A stretch of DNA of 18,284 bases from Gallionella sp. (lineage in GTDB: Bacteria; Pseudomonadota; Gammaproteobacteria; Burkholderiales; Gallionellaceae). The stretch lies in contig JANLID010000181.1 of NCBI GenBank assembly GCA_024654105.1, positions 1 through 18,284 of the forward strand. Reading direction: 5' to 3'. Below are positions 7,279 through 14,630 of the stretch, in pieces (within the stretch, counting starts at the first letter, position 1; each line of letters starts with the position of its first letter). The notes under the pieces are model-generated. The model made no database searches. It was given only the letters and a program-made list of their open reading frames with translations, and was not told where the DNA came from. Position numbers and translations under genes: made by a program.

Positions 7279-8649
7279 AAACAATGGGCTGACAAAAATG
7301 TGCTGGTGCTCGGTCTCGGTGAGACCGGACTGTCCATGCTGCGCTGGCTGAGCGCGCAGGGCGCGCGCCTGCGCGTTGCGGACAGCCGCCGCGCACCGCC
7401 CAGTTTGGCGGAGGCGGTGCGTCACGTCGATACCGCACAAATCTTGTGCGGCCCCTTCAGCGCGGCCATGTTCGACGGTATCGAACTGGTCGCCATCAGC
7501 CCCGGTATCCCGTTGCGCGACCCGGTGGTGGCCAACGGCGTGGCACGCGGTATCCCGGTGGTGGGCGACATTGAACTGTTCGCGCAAGGGCTCCCGGCGA
7601 CGAACCGCCCCAAGGTGCTGGCCATCACCGGGTCGAACGGCAAGACCACGGTCACCAGCATGGTCGAGCATCTGTGCAAGGCGGCTGGCAAGGATGCTGT
7701 CGCGGCTGGCAATATTTCGCCGCCGGTGCTGGATGCCGTCGCGGCCCGTGACACGAAACAGCCCGAGATATGGGTGTTGGAATTGTCCAGTTTCCAGATG
7801 GAGACCACCTTCAACCTGAACGCCGACGCGGCCACGGTGCTGAATGTCAGCGAAGATCATCTGGATCGTTACCCCAACATGGACGAGTATGCGGCAGCGA
7901 AGGCGCGCATTTTTCAGGGCAGCGGGATGCAGGTGCTGAATCGCGATGATGCGCGTTGTATGGAGATGGTAATACCTGGGCGAGAGGTCATTACGTTCGG
8001 ACTGGACGCGCCGCGCAACAAACAGGATTGGGGCATCGAACGCGATGGCGGCGATATCTGGCTGATACATGGCGGAGAACCTTTGCTCAAGGCGAGCGAA
8101 CTGCAGGTGGCAGGGCTGCACAATGTCGCCAATGCGCTGGCTGCGCTGGCATTGTGCCATGCGATCGGTCTGCCGCTGCCAGCACTGCTGGATGCGTTGC
8201 GCAGTTTCAAGGGTTTGCCGCATCGCGTCCAGCGTGTGGCGGAGATCGACGGTGTCGTCTATTACGACGATTCCAAGGGTACCAATGTCGGTGCGACCGT
8301 GGCGGCGTTGCGAGGACTGGGCGGCAAGACGGTGCTGATCGCGGGCGGCGAGGGCAAGGGGCAGGATTTCGCACCGCTCAATCCGGCGGTGGCACAGCAT
8401 GCGCGTGCGGTGCTGCTGATCGGGCGCGACGCGCCGCTGATCGAGGCCGCGCTGCATGGCTGCGGCGTGCCATTGCTGCGCGCATCGGATATGGATAATG
8501 CCGTGCAACAGGCGGCGCGCCTGGTGCAACGCGGCGATGCGGTGCTGCTGTCCCCGGCCTGTGCCAGCTTCGACATGTTCCGTAATTATGCGCATCGCGC
8601 CGAGGTGTTCGTCGCGGCGGTACACGGTTTGCGCAAGGAGGCTGCGTGA
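7276..8649 (+). CDS. murD: UDP-MurNAc-L-Ala:D-Glu ligase MurD
   Basis: MurD adds D-glutamate to UDP-MurNAc-L-alanine with ATP in the cytoplasm. From the TTG start the protein has 457 residues, normal for the family. Features: the Rossmann-like VLVLGLGETGLS at 10-20, P-loop GSNGKTT at 119-125, LELSSFQ at 168-174, NVSEDHLDRY at 190-199, and a candidate carbamylated Lys at 209 (AAAKARIF). The C-terminal domain has YYDDSKGTN and SPACASFDMF. The frame is open upstream through the whole palindrome to GTG 7174 and beyond, so a longer product with a repeat-coded leader cannot be excluded. The TGA shares one base with the ftsW ATG. Confidence 0.96.
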   Translation: MKQWADKNVLVLGLGETGLSMLRWLSAQGARLRVADSRRAPPSLAEAVRHVDTAQILCGPFSAAMFDGIELVAISPGIPLRDPVVANGVARGIPVVGDIELFAQGLPATNRPKVLAITGSNGKTTVTSMVEHLCKAAGKDAVAAGNISPPVLDAVAARDTKQPEIWVLELSSFQMETTFNLNADAATVLNVSEDHLDRYPNMDEYAAAKARIFQGSGMQVLNRDDARCMEMVIPGREVITFGLDAPRNKQDWGIERDGGDIWLIHGGEPLLKASELQVAGLHNVANALAALALCHAIGLPLPALLDALRSFKGLPHRVQRVAEIDGVVYYDDSKGTNVGATVAALRGLGGKTVLIAGGEGKGQDFAPLNPAVAQHARAVLLIGRDAPLIEAALHGCGVPLLRASDMDNAVQQAARLVQRGDAVLLSPACASFDMFRNYAHRAEVFVAAVHGLRKEAA

Positions 8650-9812
8650 TGGTCTCGCTGGTCAAAACGAGAAACCGCCCACCGCAGACACAGTTCGACG
8701 AACTGCTGCTCTGGGCGCTCGCCGGCCTGCTTATGCTGGGATTGGTGATGGTGTACTCGGCTTCGATCGCCACGGCGGAAGGCAGCAAGTTCACCGGTTA
8801 TCAACCCGCCTATTATCTGATGCGCCACGGCATCTTCATCGCTGTCGGATTGGCAGCGGGTGCGTTCGCCTTTTCCGTGCCGGTGCAGACGTGGCAGAAC
8901 TACGCGCCCTGGCTGTTCATGGCCGGCGCGTTGCTGCTGATCCTGGTGCTGATCCCCGGCGTCGGGCGCGAGGTCAACGGCAGTCAGCGCTGGTTGTCGC
9001 TGTACATCATCAATCTGCAACCGTCCGAGCTGATGAAACTGTGTGCGGTGCTGTATGCCGCCAGTTATACCGTGCGCAAGTCCAAGGATAAAGATACGTT
9101 CGTCAAGGCTTTTTGGCCGATGTTCGCGGTGATGCTGCTGGTCGGCTTCCTGTTGTTGTCCGAGCCGGACATGGGAGCGTTTGTCGTGATCCTTGCCATT
9201 GCCCTGTGCATGTTATGGCTGGGCGGTTTCAACGGCAAGGTGTTCGCCGCGCTGCTGCTGGCGCTGCCGCTGGCGTTCGCCGCGCTCATTTATTTCTCGC
9301 CCTATCGCATGCAGCGCGTCATCAGCTTCATGGATCCTTGGTCCGACCCATTCGGCAAGGGCTACCAGTTGAGTCACGCGCTGATCGCCTTCGGCCGCGG
9401 CGAATGGTTCGGCGTCGGCCTGGGGGGCAGCGTGGAAAAGCTGTTCTACCTGCCGGAAGCACACACCGACTTCCTGGTGGCAGTCATCGCGGAAGAATTG
9501 GGATTGATCGGCATCGCCGCAGTGATCGCGTTGTTTGCGCTGCTGGTGGTGCGCGCTTTTCAGATCGGCCGTCATGCCGCCTTCCTCGAACGCAATTTTT
9601 CCGCGCTGGCCGCGCAAGGCATTGGCGTATGGCTGGGCGTGCAGGCGATGATCAACATCGGCGTGAATATGGGCGTGTTGCCGACCAAGGGGTTGACCCT
9701 GCCGTTTCTCAGCTTCGGCGGCAGCGGCCTGGTGGTGAACTGCATCGCTGCGGCCATCCTGCTCCGCATCGACTGGGAAAACAGACGAGTTGCGCGGGGG
9801 TTACCGGTATGA
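8649..9812 (+). CDS. ftsW: Septal peptidoglycan glycosyltransferase FtsW
   Basis: FtsW is the SEDS-family membrane glycosyltransferase that polymerises lipid II at the septum with FtsI. It has 387 residues and about ten transmembrane segments. The family signatures include WSDPFGKGYQLSHALIAFGRG, AHTDFLVAVIAEELG (D274 is the likely catalytic Asp of SEDS proteins) and LPFLSFGGSGL near the end. ATG 8649 overlaps the murD TGA and is preceded by AAGGAGG (8635-8641) at 7 nt. GTG 8646 is a less well-spaced alternative. No insertion is seen. The stop TGA (9810-9812) overlaps an ATG at 9809 that opens the bridging frame into murG. Confidence 0.98.
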   Translation: MVSLVKTRNRPPQTQFDELLLWALAGLLMLGLVMVYSASIATAEGSKFTGYQPAYYLMRHGIFIAVGLAAGAFAFSVPVQTWQNYAPWLFMAGALLLILVLIPGVGREVNGSQRWLSLYIINLQPSELMKLCAVLYAASYTVRKSKDKDTFVKAFWPMFAVMLLVGFLLLSEPDMGAFVVILAIALCMLWLGGFNGKVFAALLLALPLAFAALIYFSPYRMQRVISFMDPWSDPFGKGYQLSHALIAFGRGEWFGVGLGGSVEKLFYLPEAHTDFLVAVIAEELGLIGIAAVIALFALLVVRAFQIGRHAAFLERNFSALAAQGIGVWLGVQAMINIGVNMGVLPTKGLTLPFLSFGGSGLVVNCIAAAILLRIDWENRRVARGLPV

Positions 9813-9958
9813 AGCAGAGGACTGAGGATCGAGGACTGAGGACTGAGTGTAGTGTGCCGCTACGCGGCACGTTATCTCAAGGACGCGGCATAGCCGCGAC
9901 AACGCCTCAGTCTTCAGTCCTCAGCACTCAATCCTCTAAGTCGGGAGGCTCGCGATGA
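9809..9958 (+). other. Bridging mini-ORF through the ftsW-murG repeat (49 codons)
   Basis: The ATG at 9809 overlaps the ftsW stop (ATGA) and the TGA at 9956-9958 overlaps the murG ATG (ATGA). The frame is open across the whole element. The predicted peptide (MKQRTEDRGLRTEC, then VPLRGTLSQGRGIAAT) reads the repeat. It has no known domain and is unlikely to be a functional protein. Its possible role is to carry ribosomes from ftsW to murG. Whether it is translated is unknown; no strong ribosome site precedes it. Confidence 0.5.
9816..9938 (+). repeat. Composite palindromic element B between ftsW and murG
   Basis: The left arm consists of 7-nt units at 9818-9852: AGGACTG, AGGATCG, AGGACTG, AGGACTG, AGTGTAG. 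The right arm (about 9906-9938) has complementary TCAGTCC-type words. The 55-nt core at 9849-9903 is the inverted counterpart of the core at 2967-3021, with the same two hairpins. The element occupies nearly the whole 142-nt gap. The murG ribosome site GGGAGG (9943-9948) lies just outside it. Confidence 0.9.
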
Positions 9959-11019
9959 GCCGCTCGATTCTGATCATGGCAGGCGGCACCGGCGGACACA
10001 TCATGCCGGGGCTGGCGGTCGCCGACATCCTGCGTTCACAAGGTTGGCAAGTGACTTGGCTGGGGGCGCCGGACAGCATGGAGGCGGAGTTGGTGCCGAA
10101 GCAGGGCTATGGCATGGCCCGGGTGCGCTTCTCCGGCCTGCGCGGCAAGGGCCTGCCGCGCAAGCTGATGTTGCCATTCAATCTGCTGACCGCATTGTGG
10201 CAGAGCGCGGCGGCGATCTTCCGCCACCGCCCCGGCGTGGTGCTAGGCATGGGTGGCTACATCACTTTCCCGGGCGGGTTGATGGCGGCATTGCTGCGCC
10301 GCCCGCTGGTGATTCACGAACAGAATTCCATTGCCGGGTTGAGCAATAAAGTGCTGGCGCGCATCGCGCAGAAGACGCTGAGCGGTTTCCCCGATGTGCT
10401 GCCGCAAGCGATTTGGTGCGGCAATCCGGTGCGCAGCAGCATCGCCGCATTGCCGGAGCCACAGCAGCGCTACAGCGCGCGCAGCGGCAATCTGAACGTG
10501 CTGGTGGTGGGCGGCAGCCTCGGCGCGAAGGCGCTCAACGAGGCGCTGCCACAGGCGCTCGCATTGCTGCCGTCAGAAACCCGACCGAATGTGATTCATC
10601 AAACCGGCAAGCAGCATTTTGCGGCTGTGCAACAGTTGTACCGGCAGGCCGGTGTGCAGGCCGATATCCGCCCGTTCCTCGACGACATGGCCGGCAGCTA
10701 CGCGAATGCCGACCTGGTGATCTGCCGCGCCGGCGCGCTGACCATCGCAGAGCTGGCAGCGGCGGGTGTGGCGAGCATCCTGGTGCCGTTCCCGTTTGCG
10801 GTGGACGATCACCAGACACACAACGCGCGCTTCCTGAGCGAGCGCGGTGCGGCACTGTTGCTGCCGCAAAAAGAACTGAATGCGGAAAAACTGGCGCAGT
10901 TGTTGCGCGAGTTGACCCGCGAAAAATTGCTGGCGATGGCGCAACAGGCGCGCAGCGTGGCGAAGGCGGATGCGGCACAACGGGTCGCGCAGGTTTGCGC
11001 AGAACTGGCTGAAACATGA
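9955..11019 (+). CDS. murG: UDP-GlcNAc:lipid I N-acetylglucosaminyltransferase MurG
   Basis: MurG is a peripheral inner-membrane GT-B glycosyltransferase that converts lipid I to lipid II. It has 354 residues, as expected. The N-terminal glycine-rich loop is AGGTGGHIMPG at residues 9-19, followed by GMGGYITFPGG, IHEQN, a second glycine-rich GGSLGAKALNE, and the UDP-GlcNAc-binding RAGALTIAELAAAG with a VDDHQTHNA stretch. ATG 9955 is preceded by GGGAGG at 6 nt. The gap to ftsW is unusual for this operon and is filled by the palindrome. The TGA (11017-11019) overlaps an ATG at 11016 that opens the bridging frame into murC. Confidence 0.98.
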   Translation: MSRSILIMAGGTGGHIMPGLAVADILRSQGWQVTWLGAPDSMEAELVPKQGYGMARVRFSGLRGKGLPRKLMLPFNLLTALWQSAAAIFRHRPGVVLGMGGYITFPGGLMAALLRRPLVIHEQNSIAGLSNKVLARIAQKTLSGFPDVLPQAIWCGNPVRSSIAALPEPQQRYSARSGNLNVLVVGGSLGAKALNEALPQALALLPSETRPNVIHQTGKQHFAAVQQLYRQAGVQADIRPFLDDMAGSYANADLVICRAGALTIAELAAAGVASILVPFPFAVDDHQTHNARFLSERGAALLLPQKELNAEKLAQLLRELTREKLLAMAQQARSVAKADAAQRVAQVCAELAET

Positions 11020-11192
11020 GCTTTAAAAACGACTTTATTCACCACGAAGAGCACGAAGATCGCGAAGGACCTTCTGTGGGATTTTCTTTTTTGCACACCA
11101 CCCGCAAAGGGAATGCTTGTCTTAAAGAAATTTCTCCGCTTTTCTTCGTGTGCTTCGTGCTCTTCGTGGTGCAAGCGAGGTTTTCAGGATGA
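11016..11192 (+). other. Bridging mini-ORF through the murG-murC repeat (58 codons)
   Basis: The ATG at 11016 overlaps the murG stop (ATGA) and the TGA at 11190-11192 overlaps the murC ATG (ATGA). All 58 codons are open. The peptide starts MSFKNDFIHHEEHEDREG and ends in a Phe/Val-rich stretch (LFFVCFVLFVV) coded by the right arm. It is probably a by-product of the palindrome or a ribosome relay, not a functional gene. Confidence 0.5.
11040..11171 (+). repeat. Long inverted repeat between murG and murC
   Basis: A perfect 19-bp inverted repeat: 11040-11058 (CACCACGAAGAGCACGAAG) pairs with 11153-11171. Less exact CGAAG/CTTCG words lie further in. The arms repeat CACGAAG-like words with a period near 9. 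The 94-nt spacer holds no recognisable gene. From memory, CACGAAG-type palindromes are dispersed in many environmental bacterial genomes. It ends 17 nt before the murC start. Confidence 0.92.
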
Positions 11193-12670
11193 AGCATAAA
11201 GTCAAACATCTCCATTTCGTCGGCATCGGCGGTTCGGGCATGAACGGCATCGCCGAGGTGTTGCTGAACCTCGGCTTCCAGGTCAGCGGTTCCGACCTCG
11301 GCGAAAACGTAGCCACGCAACGCCTCAGGCAACTCGGCGCGACGGTGTATCTCGGTCATGCCGAACAGCATCTCACCAACGCTGATGTGGTGGTCATTTC
11401 GACTGCGGTCGGCAAGGACAACCCCGAAGTGCTCGCGGCGCGCGCGCGCCGCATTCCGGTGGTGCCGCGCGCGATGATGCTCGCAGAGCTGATGCGCCTG
11501 CGCCAGGGCATCGCGGTGGCGGGCACGCACGGCAAGACCACTACCACTTCGCTGGCCGCCAGCGTGCTGGCCAAGGGTGGTTTCGACCCCACCTTCGTAA
11601 TCGGCGGCAAACTCAACAGCAGCGGCGCCAATGCCCGGCTCGGTACCGGCGAATTCATCGTCGCCGAGGCCGACGAATCGGATGCGTCGTTCCTGTATTT
11701 GCAGCCGATCATCGCGGTGATCACCAACATCGACGCCGACCACATGGAGAACTACGGTCACGATTTCGGCAGGCTCAAACAGGCGTTCGTGGATTTCGTC
11801 GAGCATCTGCCGTTCTACGGCATGGCGATGCTGTGCATCGATGATGCCAACGTGCGCGAAATTCTGCCGCGCATCAGCAAGCCGGTATGCACTTATGGGC
11901 TCGGCGAGGGCGCGATGATCCGCGCGGTCAACGTGCGCCATCAGGGCGGGCAGATGCGCTTCACCGCCGAATGCCGCCAGAACGGAATTCCCAAGGATCT
12001 GGACATCACGCTGAATCTGGCCGGGACGCACAATGTGCTGAATGCGCTCGCCGCAATCGCGATCGCTTTGGAGGTGTGCGTGGCGGATGACGCGATCGTT
12101 GCCGCGCTGGCCGAGTTCCAGGGTGTCGGGCGACGGTTTCAGCGCTACGGGGAAATTGGCTTGCTTGGTAGTGTGGGGAGTTCACCCTCTCCTCAATCCT
12201 CTCCCTTGCAGGGCGAGGAGGCAATCGATACCTCTTCCAAGAACGGAAGAGGTAGTTTTACTTTAATCGACGACTACGGCCATCATCCGGTGGAAATGGC
12301 GGCCACGCTGGCGGCGGCGCGTGGCGCATTCCCCGGCAGACGGATGGTGCTGGCTTTTCAGCCGCACCGCTACACGCGCACCCGCGATTTGTTCGAGGAC
12401 TTCGTCAAGGTGTTGTGCGGCGTGGACGCGCTGCTGCTGGCGGAAGTGTATGCGGCGGGAGAGCCGCCCATCATCGCGGCGGACGGGCGCGCACTGATGC
12501 ATGCGTTGCGTGTCGCCGGGCAGGACAAGACGGTATTCGTCGAGAACATTCAAGATATGCCGCAGGCCATCATGCAGATGGCGCGCGACGGCGATGTGGT
12601 GATCACGATGGGAGCGGGCTCGATCGGCGGCGTGCCGGGTGCGCTGATGCAAATGAACAACAAGCCATGA
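11189..12670 (+). CDS. murC: UDP-MurNAc:L-alanine ligase MurC, with in-frame repeat insertion
   Basis: MurC makes the first peptide addition, L-Ala onto UDP-MurNAc. I chose ATG 11189 (MKHKVKHLHFVGIGGSGMNG), with GAGG at 11177-11180. An upstream in-frame ATG at 11150 lies in the inverted repeat and would add 13 repeat-coded residues. The P-loop is GTHGKTTTT at 112-120, followed by ADESDASF, NIDADHMENY and, in the C-terminal domain, DDYGHHPVEMAATL and AFQPHRYTRT. At 493 residues it exceeds the usual 465-475. The excess is about residues 328-355, a Ser/Pro/Gln/Gly-rich segment coded by a repeat, inserted between RRFQRYGEIGLLG and SFTLIDDYGHH. All core motifs remain. Confidence 0.97.
   Translation: MKHKVKHLHFVGIGGSGMNGIAEVLLNLGFQVSGSDLGENVATQRLRQLGATVYLGHAEQHLTNADVVVISTAVGKDNPEVLAARARRIPVVPRAMMLAELMRLRQGIAVAGTHGKTTTTSLAASVLAKGGFDPTFVIGGKLNSSGANARLGTGEFIVAEADESDASFLYLQPIIAVITNIDADHMENYGHDFGRLKQAFVDFVEHLPFYGMAMLCIDDANVREILPRISKPVCTYGLGEGAMIRAVNVRHQGGQMRFTAECRQNGIPKDLDITLNLAGTHNVLNALAAIAIALEVCVADDAIVAALAEFQGVGRRFQRYGEIGLLGSVGSSPSPQSSPLQGEEAIDTSSKNGRGSFTLIDDYGHHPVEMAATLAAARGAFPGRRMVLAFQPHRYTRTRDLFEDFVKVLCGVDALLLAEVYAAGEPPIIAADGRALMHALRVAGQDKTVFVENIQDMPQAIMQMARDGDVVITMGAGSIGGVPGALMQMNNKP
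12183..12253 (+). repeat. Repeat block inside murC
   Basis: It starts with the same 21-nt pyrimidine word found twice in murE (here 12185-12205), followed by a GGGCGAGGAGG purine stretch that could pair with it. It ends with a perfect 9-bp hairpin: ACCTCTTCC at 12230-12238, loop AAGAAC, GGAAGAGGT at 12245-12253. The reading frame of murC is kept. Confidence 0.88.
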
Positions 12671-13722
12671 ACATGAGCGAACCGAAACAGTTCAGGACGG
12701 AAGGTCTGCGCGGCGAAATGCGCTGCGATGTGCCGATGAGCAAGCACACCAGCTGGCGCGCTGGCGGCGTGGCCGAGCGCATGTACCAGCCCGCCGATCT
12801 CGACGATCTGCTGGTGTTCCTGCGCGGCTTGCCATCCGACGAGCCGCTGCATGTAGTGGGTCTGGGTAGCAACCTGCTGGTGCGCGACGGCGGCTTGCGC
12901 GGCACGGTGTTGCTGCTGCACGGCGCACTGGGCGGTTTGCGCCTCGAAGCAGACGGCTCGGTCTATGTCGAGGCCGGCGTGCCGGGCGCGAAGCTGGCGC
13001 GCTTCGCTGCATTGCACAACCTGCGCGGTGCGGAATTCTTCGCCGGCATCCCAGGCACGGTCGGCGGCATGCTGGCGATGAACGCCGGCTGCTACGGCAG
13101 CGAGACTTGGCAGAAGGTGCTGCGCGTATCGGTGGTTGACCGGAGCGGCGCGCTGCACTTGCGCACGGCGGACGAATATGAAATCGGCTATCGATCGGTG
13201 AAGAGGATTCAGGATGCGGGATGCAGGATGCAGGAAGGGTCTGAATCCCGACCTCTGAATCCTGAATCCTCGGAGTTCTTTGTCGCCGCATGGCTGAAGT
13301 TCGAGAAAGACGATGGCGGCAGCGCGCGGCAGGAGATCAGGGAGTTGCTGTCGAAGCGCAGCGCCAGCCAGCCGCTGAACCTGCCGAATGCCGGATCGGT
13401 ATTCCGCAACCCGCCGGGCGATCATGCGGCGCGGTTGATCCAGCAATGCGGCCTGAAGGGCAGGCGCATCGGCGGCGCGCAGGTGTCGGAGAAGCATGCC
13501 AACTTCATCGTGAACACCGGTGGGGCGACGGCAGCGGATATCGAGAATCTGATTAGCGAAGTGCGGACCGTGGTGCTGCAACAGACCGGCATCGACCTGC
13601 ATCCGGAAGTAAGGATTATCGGGGAGTGGAAAGTGGGGAGTGGGAAGTCGGAAGTGGGAGAAGGTTCTCCCACTGAGGCACGAAGTGCCGATCCACTCAC
13701 CAGTCAGGACAAGACAGGATGA
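12667..13722 (+). CDS. murB: UDP-N-acetylenolpyruvoylglucosamine reductase MurB, with internal insertion and repeat-coded tail
   Basis: MurB is the FAD/NADPH enzyme that reduces UDP-GlcNAc-enolpyruvate to UDP-MurNAc. Motifs include KHTSWRAGGVA, LGSNLLVRDGG, GIPGTVGGMLAMNAGCYG, YEIGYRSVK, GSVFRNPPGDHAARLI and LHPEVRIIGE, in which E314 is the likely catalytic Glu. ATG 12667 overlaps the murC stop (ATGA). Two segments look repeat-derived: about residues 180-202, between GYRSVK and FFVAAWLKF, and a 31-residue tail (321-351) after IIGE that the family normally lacks. The tail starts only seven residues after the catalytic Glu and its stop still forms ATGA with ddl. The long open frame upstream of 12667 is a shadow of murC. 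Confidence 0.96.
   Translation: MNMSEPKQFRTEGLRGEMRCDVPMSKHTSWRAGGVAERMYQPADLDDLLVFLRGLPSDEPLHVVGLGSNLLVRDGGLRGTVLLLHGALGGLRLEADGSVYVEAGVPGAKLARFAALHNLRGAEFFAGIPGTVGGMLAMNAGCYGSETWQKVLRVSVVDRSGALHLRTADEYEIGYRSVKRIQDAGCRMQEGSESRPLNPESSEFFVAAWLKFEKDDGGSARQEIRELLSKRSASQPLNLPNAGSVFRNPPGDHAARLIQQCGLKGRRIGGAQVSEKHANFIVNTGGATAADIENLISEVRTVVLQQTGIDLHPEVRIIGEWKVGSGKSEVGEGSPTEARSADPLTSQDKTG
13203..13271 (+). repeat. Heptad palindrome inside murB
   Basis: A perfect 13-bp stem: GAGGATTCAGGAT at 13203-13215 with its complement at 13259-13271. The left arm continues in period-7 words (GGATTCA, GGATGCG, GGATGCA, GGATGCA). The right arm has CTGAATCC words. It codes about 23 residues in the MurB frame. Confidence 0.9.
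13621..13700 (+). repeat. Heptad repeat with hairpins forming the murB C-terminal tail
   Basis: Period-7 purine words (GGAGTGG, AAAGTGG, GGAGTGG, GAAGTCG, GAAGTGG) lead into a perfect 9-bp hairpin: GTGGGAGAA at 13654-13662, GG loop, TTCTCCCAC at 13665-13673. A 5-bp hairpin GGCAC-GAA-GTGCC follows at 13677-13689. A 15-nt word (13632-13646) is identical to one in the murF tail. Confidence 0.88.
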
Positions 13723-14630
13723 ATAATTTCGGAAAAGTTGCGGTGCTGTTCGGCGGCAAATCCGCCGAGCGCGAAGTGTCGCTGAAGAGCGGCGCGGCGG
13801 TACTCGCTGCGCTGAAACGCAGCGGCGTGGATGCGCATGCGTTCGACCCGGCGATGCAGAACCTGCAGGCCTTGCGCGACGAAGGTTATGACCGCGCCTT
13901 CATCGCGCTGCACGGGCGTTTCGGCGAAGACGGCACGGTGCAGGGCGCGCTGGAATTGCTGGGCATTCCCTACACCGGCAGCGGCGTGCTGGCCTCCGCG
14001 CTGGGTATGGACAAGTGGCGCACCAAGCTGGTGTGGCAGGCGGCAAATTTGCCCGTGCCGAATTACGCGCTGCTCGATGCGCACAGCGACTGGGCGGGCG
14101 TCGTGCAACATCTGGGCTTGCCGCTGTTCGTCAAACCGGCCAACGAAGGTTCCAGCGTCGGCATCAGCAAGGTGAAGGTGCTCGGCGAATTGCGCGGCGC
14201 TTATCAGGCAGCCGCGAAACACGACCCGCTGGTGATCGCGGAAAGTTTTATCGGCGGCGGCGAATACACCGTGGCAATTCTCGGCGAACAGACGTTGCCC
14301 ACGATCAAAATCGAGCCGGCCAACGAGTTCTACGACTACGACGCGAAATACCTGCGCGACGACACCCGTTACCTGTGCCCATGCGGCCTGGGCGCGGCGC
14401 AGGAAGCCGAGATGCAGCGGCTGGCCAAACAGGCGTTCGCGCTGATCGGCGGGCAAGGCTGGGGGCGGGTGGATTTCCTGATGGACGAAACGGGCAAGCC
14501 CTACCTGCTGGAAGTGAACACCTCGCCGGGGATGACCGATCACAGCCTGGTACCGATGGCGGCGCGCCAGGCCGGCATCAGCTTCGAACAATTGGTGGTG
14601 AAGATATTGGGGTTGGCGCATGTGGGATAA
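13719..14630 (+). CDS. ddl: D-alanine:D-alanine ligase (DdlB type)
   Basis: ATP-grasp ligase that makes D-Ala-D-Ala for MurF. It has 303 residues, the standard short DdlB length. Signatures are VLFGGKSAEREVSLKSG at the N-terminus, ALHGRFGEDGTVQG, LFVKPANEGSSVGIS around residue 137, and LEVNTSPGMTDHSLVP around 265-279. It starts at ATG 13719, overlapping the murB stop (ATGA), and overlaps ftsQ by 11 nt. No insertion is visible. Tight coupling to murB survives although murB ends in a repeat-coded tail. Confidence 0.97.
   Translation: MNNFGKVAVLFGGKSAEREVSLKSGAAVLAALKRSGVDAHAFDPAMQNLQALRDEGYDRAFIALHGRFGEDGTVQGALELLGIPYTGSGVLASALGMDKWRTKLVWQAANLPVPNYALLDAHSDWAGVVQHLGLPLFVKPANEGSSVGISKVKVLGELRGAYQAAAKHDPLVIAESFIGGGEYTVAILGEQTLPTIKIEPANEFYDYDAKYLRDDTRYLCPCGLGAAQEAEMQRLAKQAFALIGGQGWGRVDFLMDETGKPYLLEVNTSPGMTDHSLVPMAARQAGISFEQLVVKILGLAHVG

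Noticed and set aside
7264..8625. A 453-codon open frame antisense to murD, and similar long antisense frames (for example 6188-7195, 1262-2209, 3859-4614)
   Set aside because: They mirror the codon pattern of well-identified forward genes in GC-rich DNA, show no recognisable domain and are rich in His, Arg and Gln as shadow frames are.
11150..11188. Earlier in-frame ATG for MurC
   Set aside because: It lies in the right arm of the inverted repeat with no ribosome site. MKHKVKHLHFVGIGGSGMNG from 11189 is the usual start.
12415..12666. Upstream extension of the murB frame by 84 codons
   Set aside because: It lies wholly within murC in another frame. MurB homology begins after ATG 12667, which forms an ATGA overlap with the murC stop.
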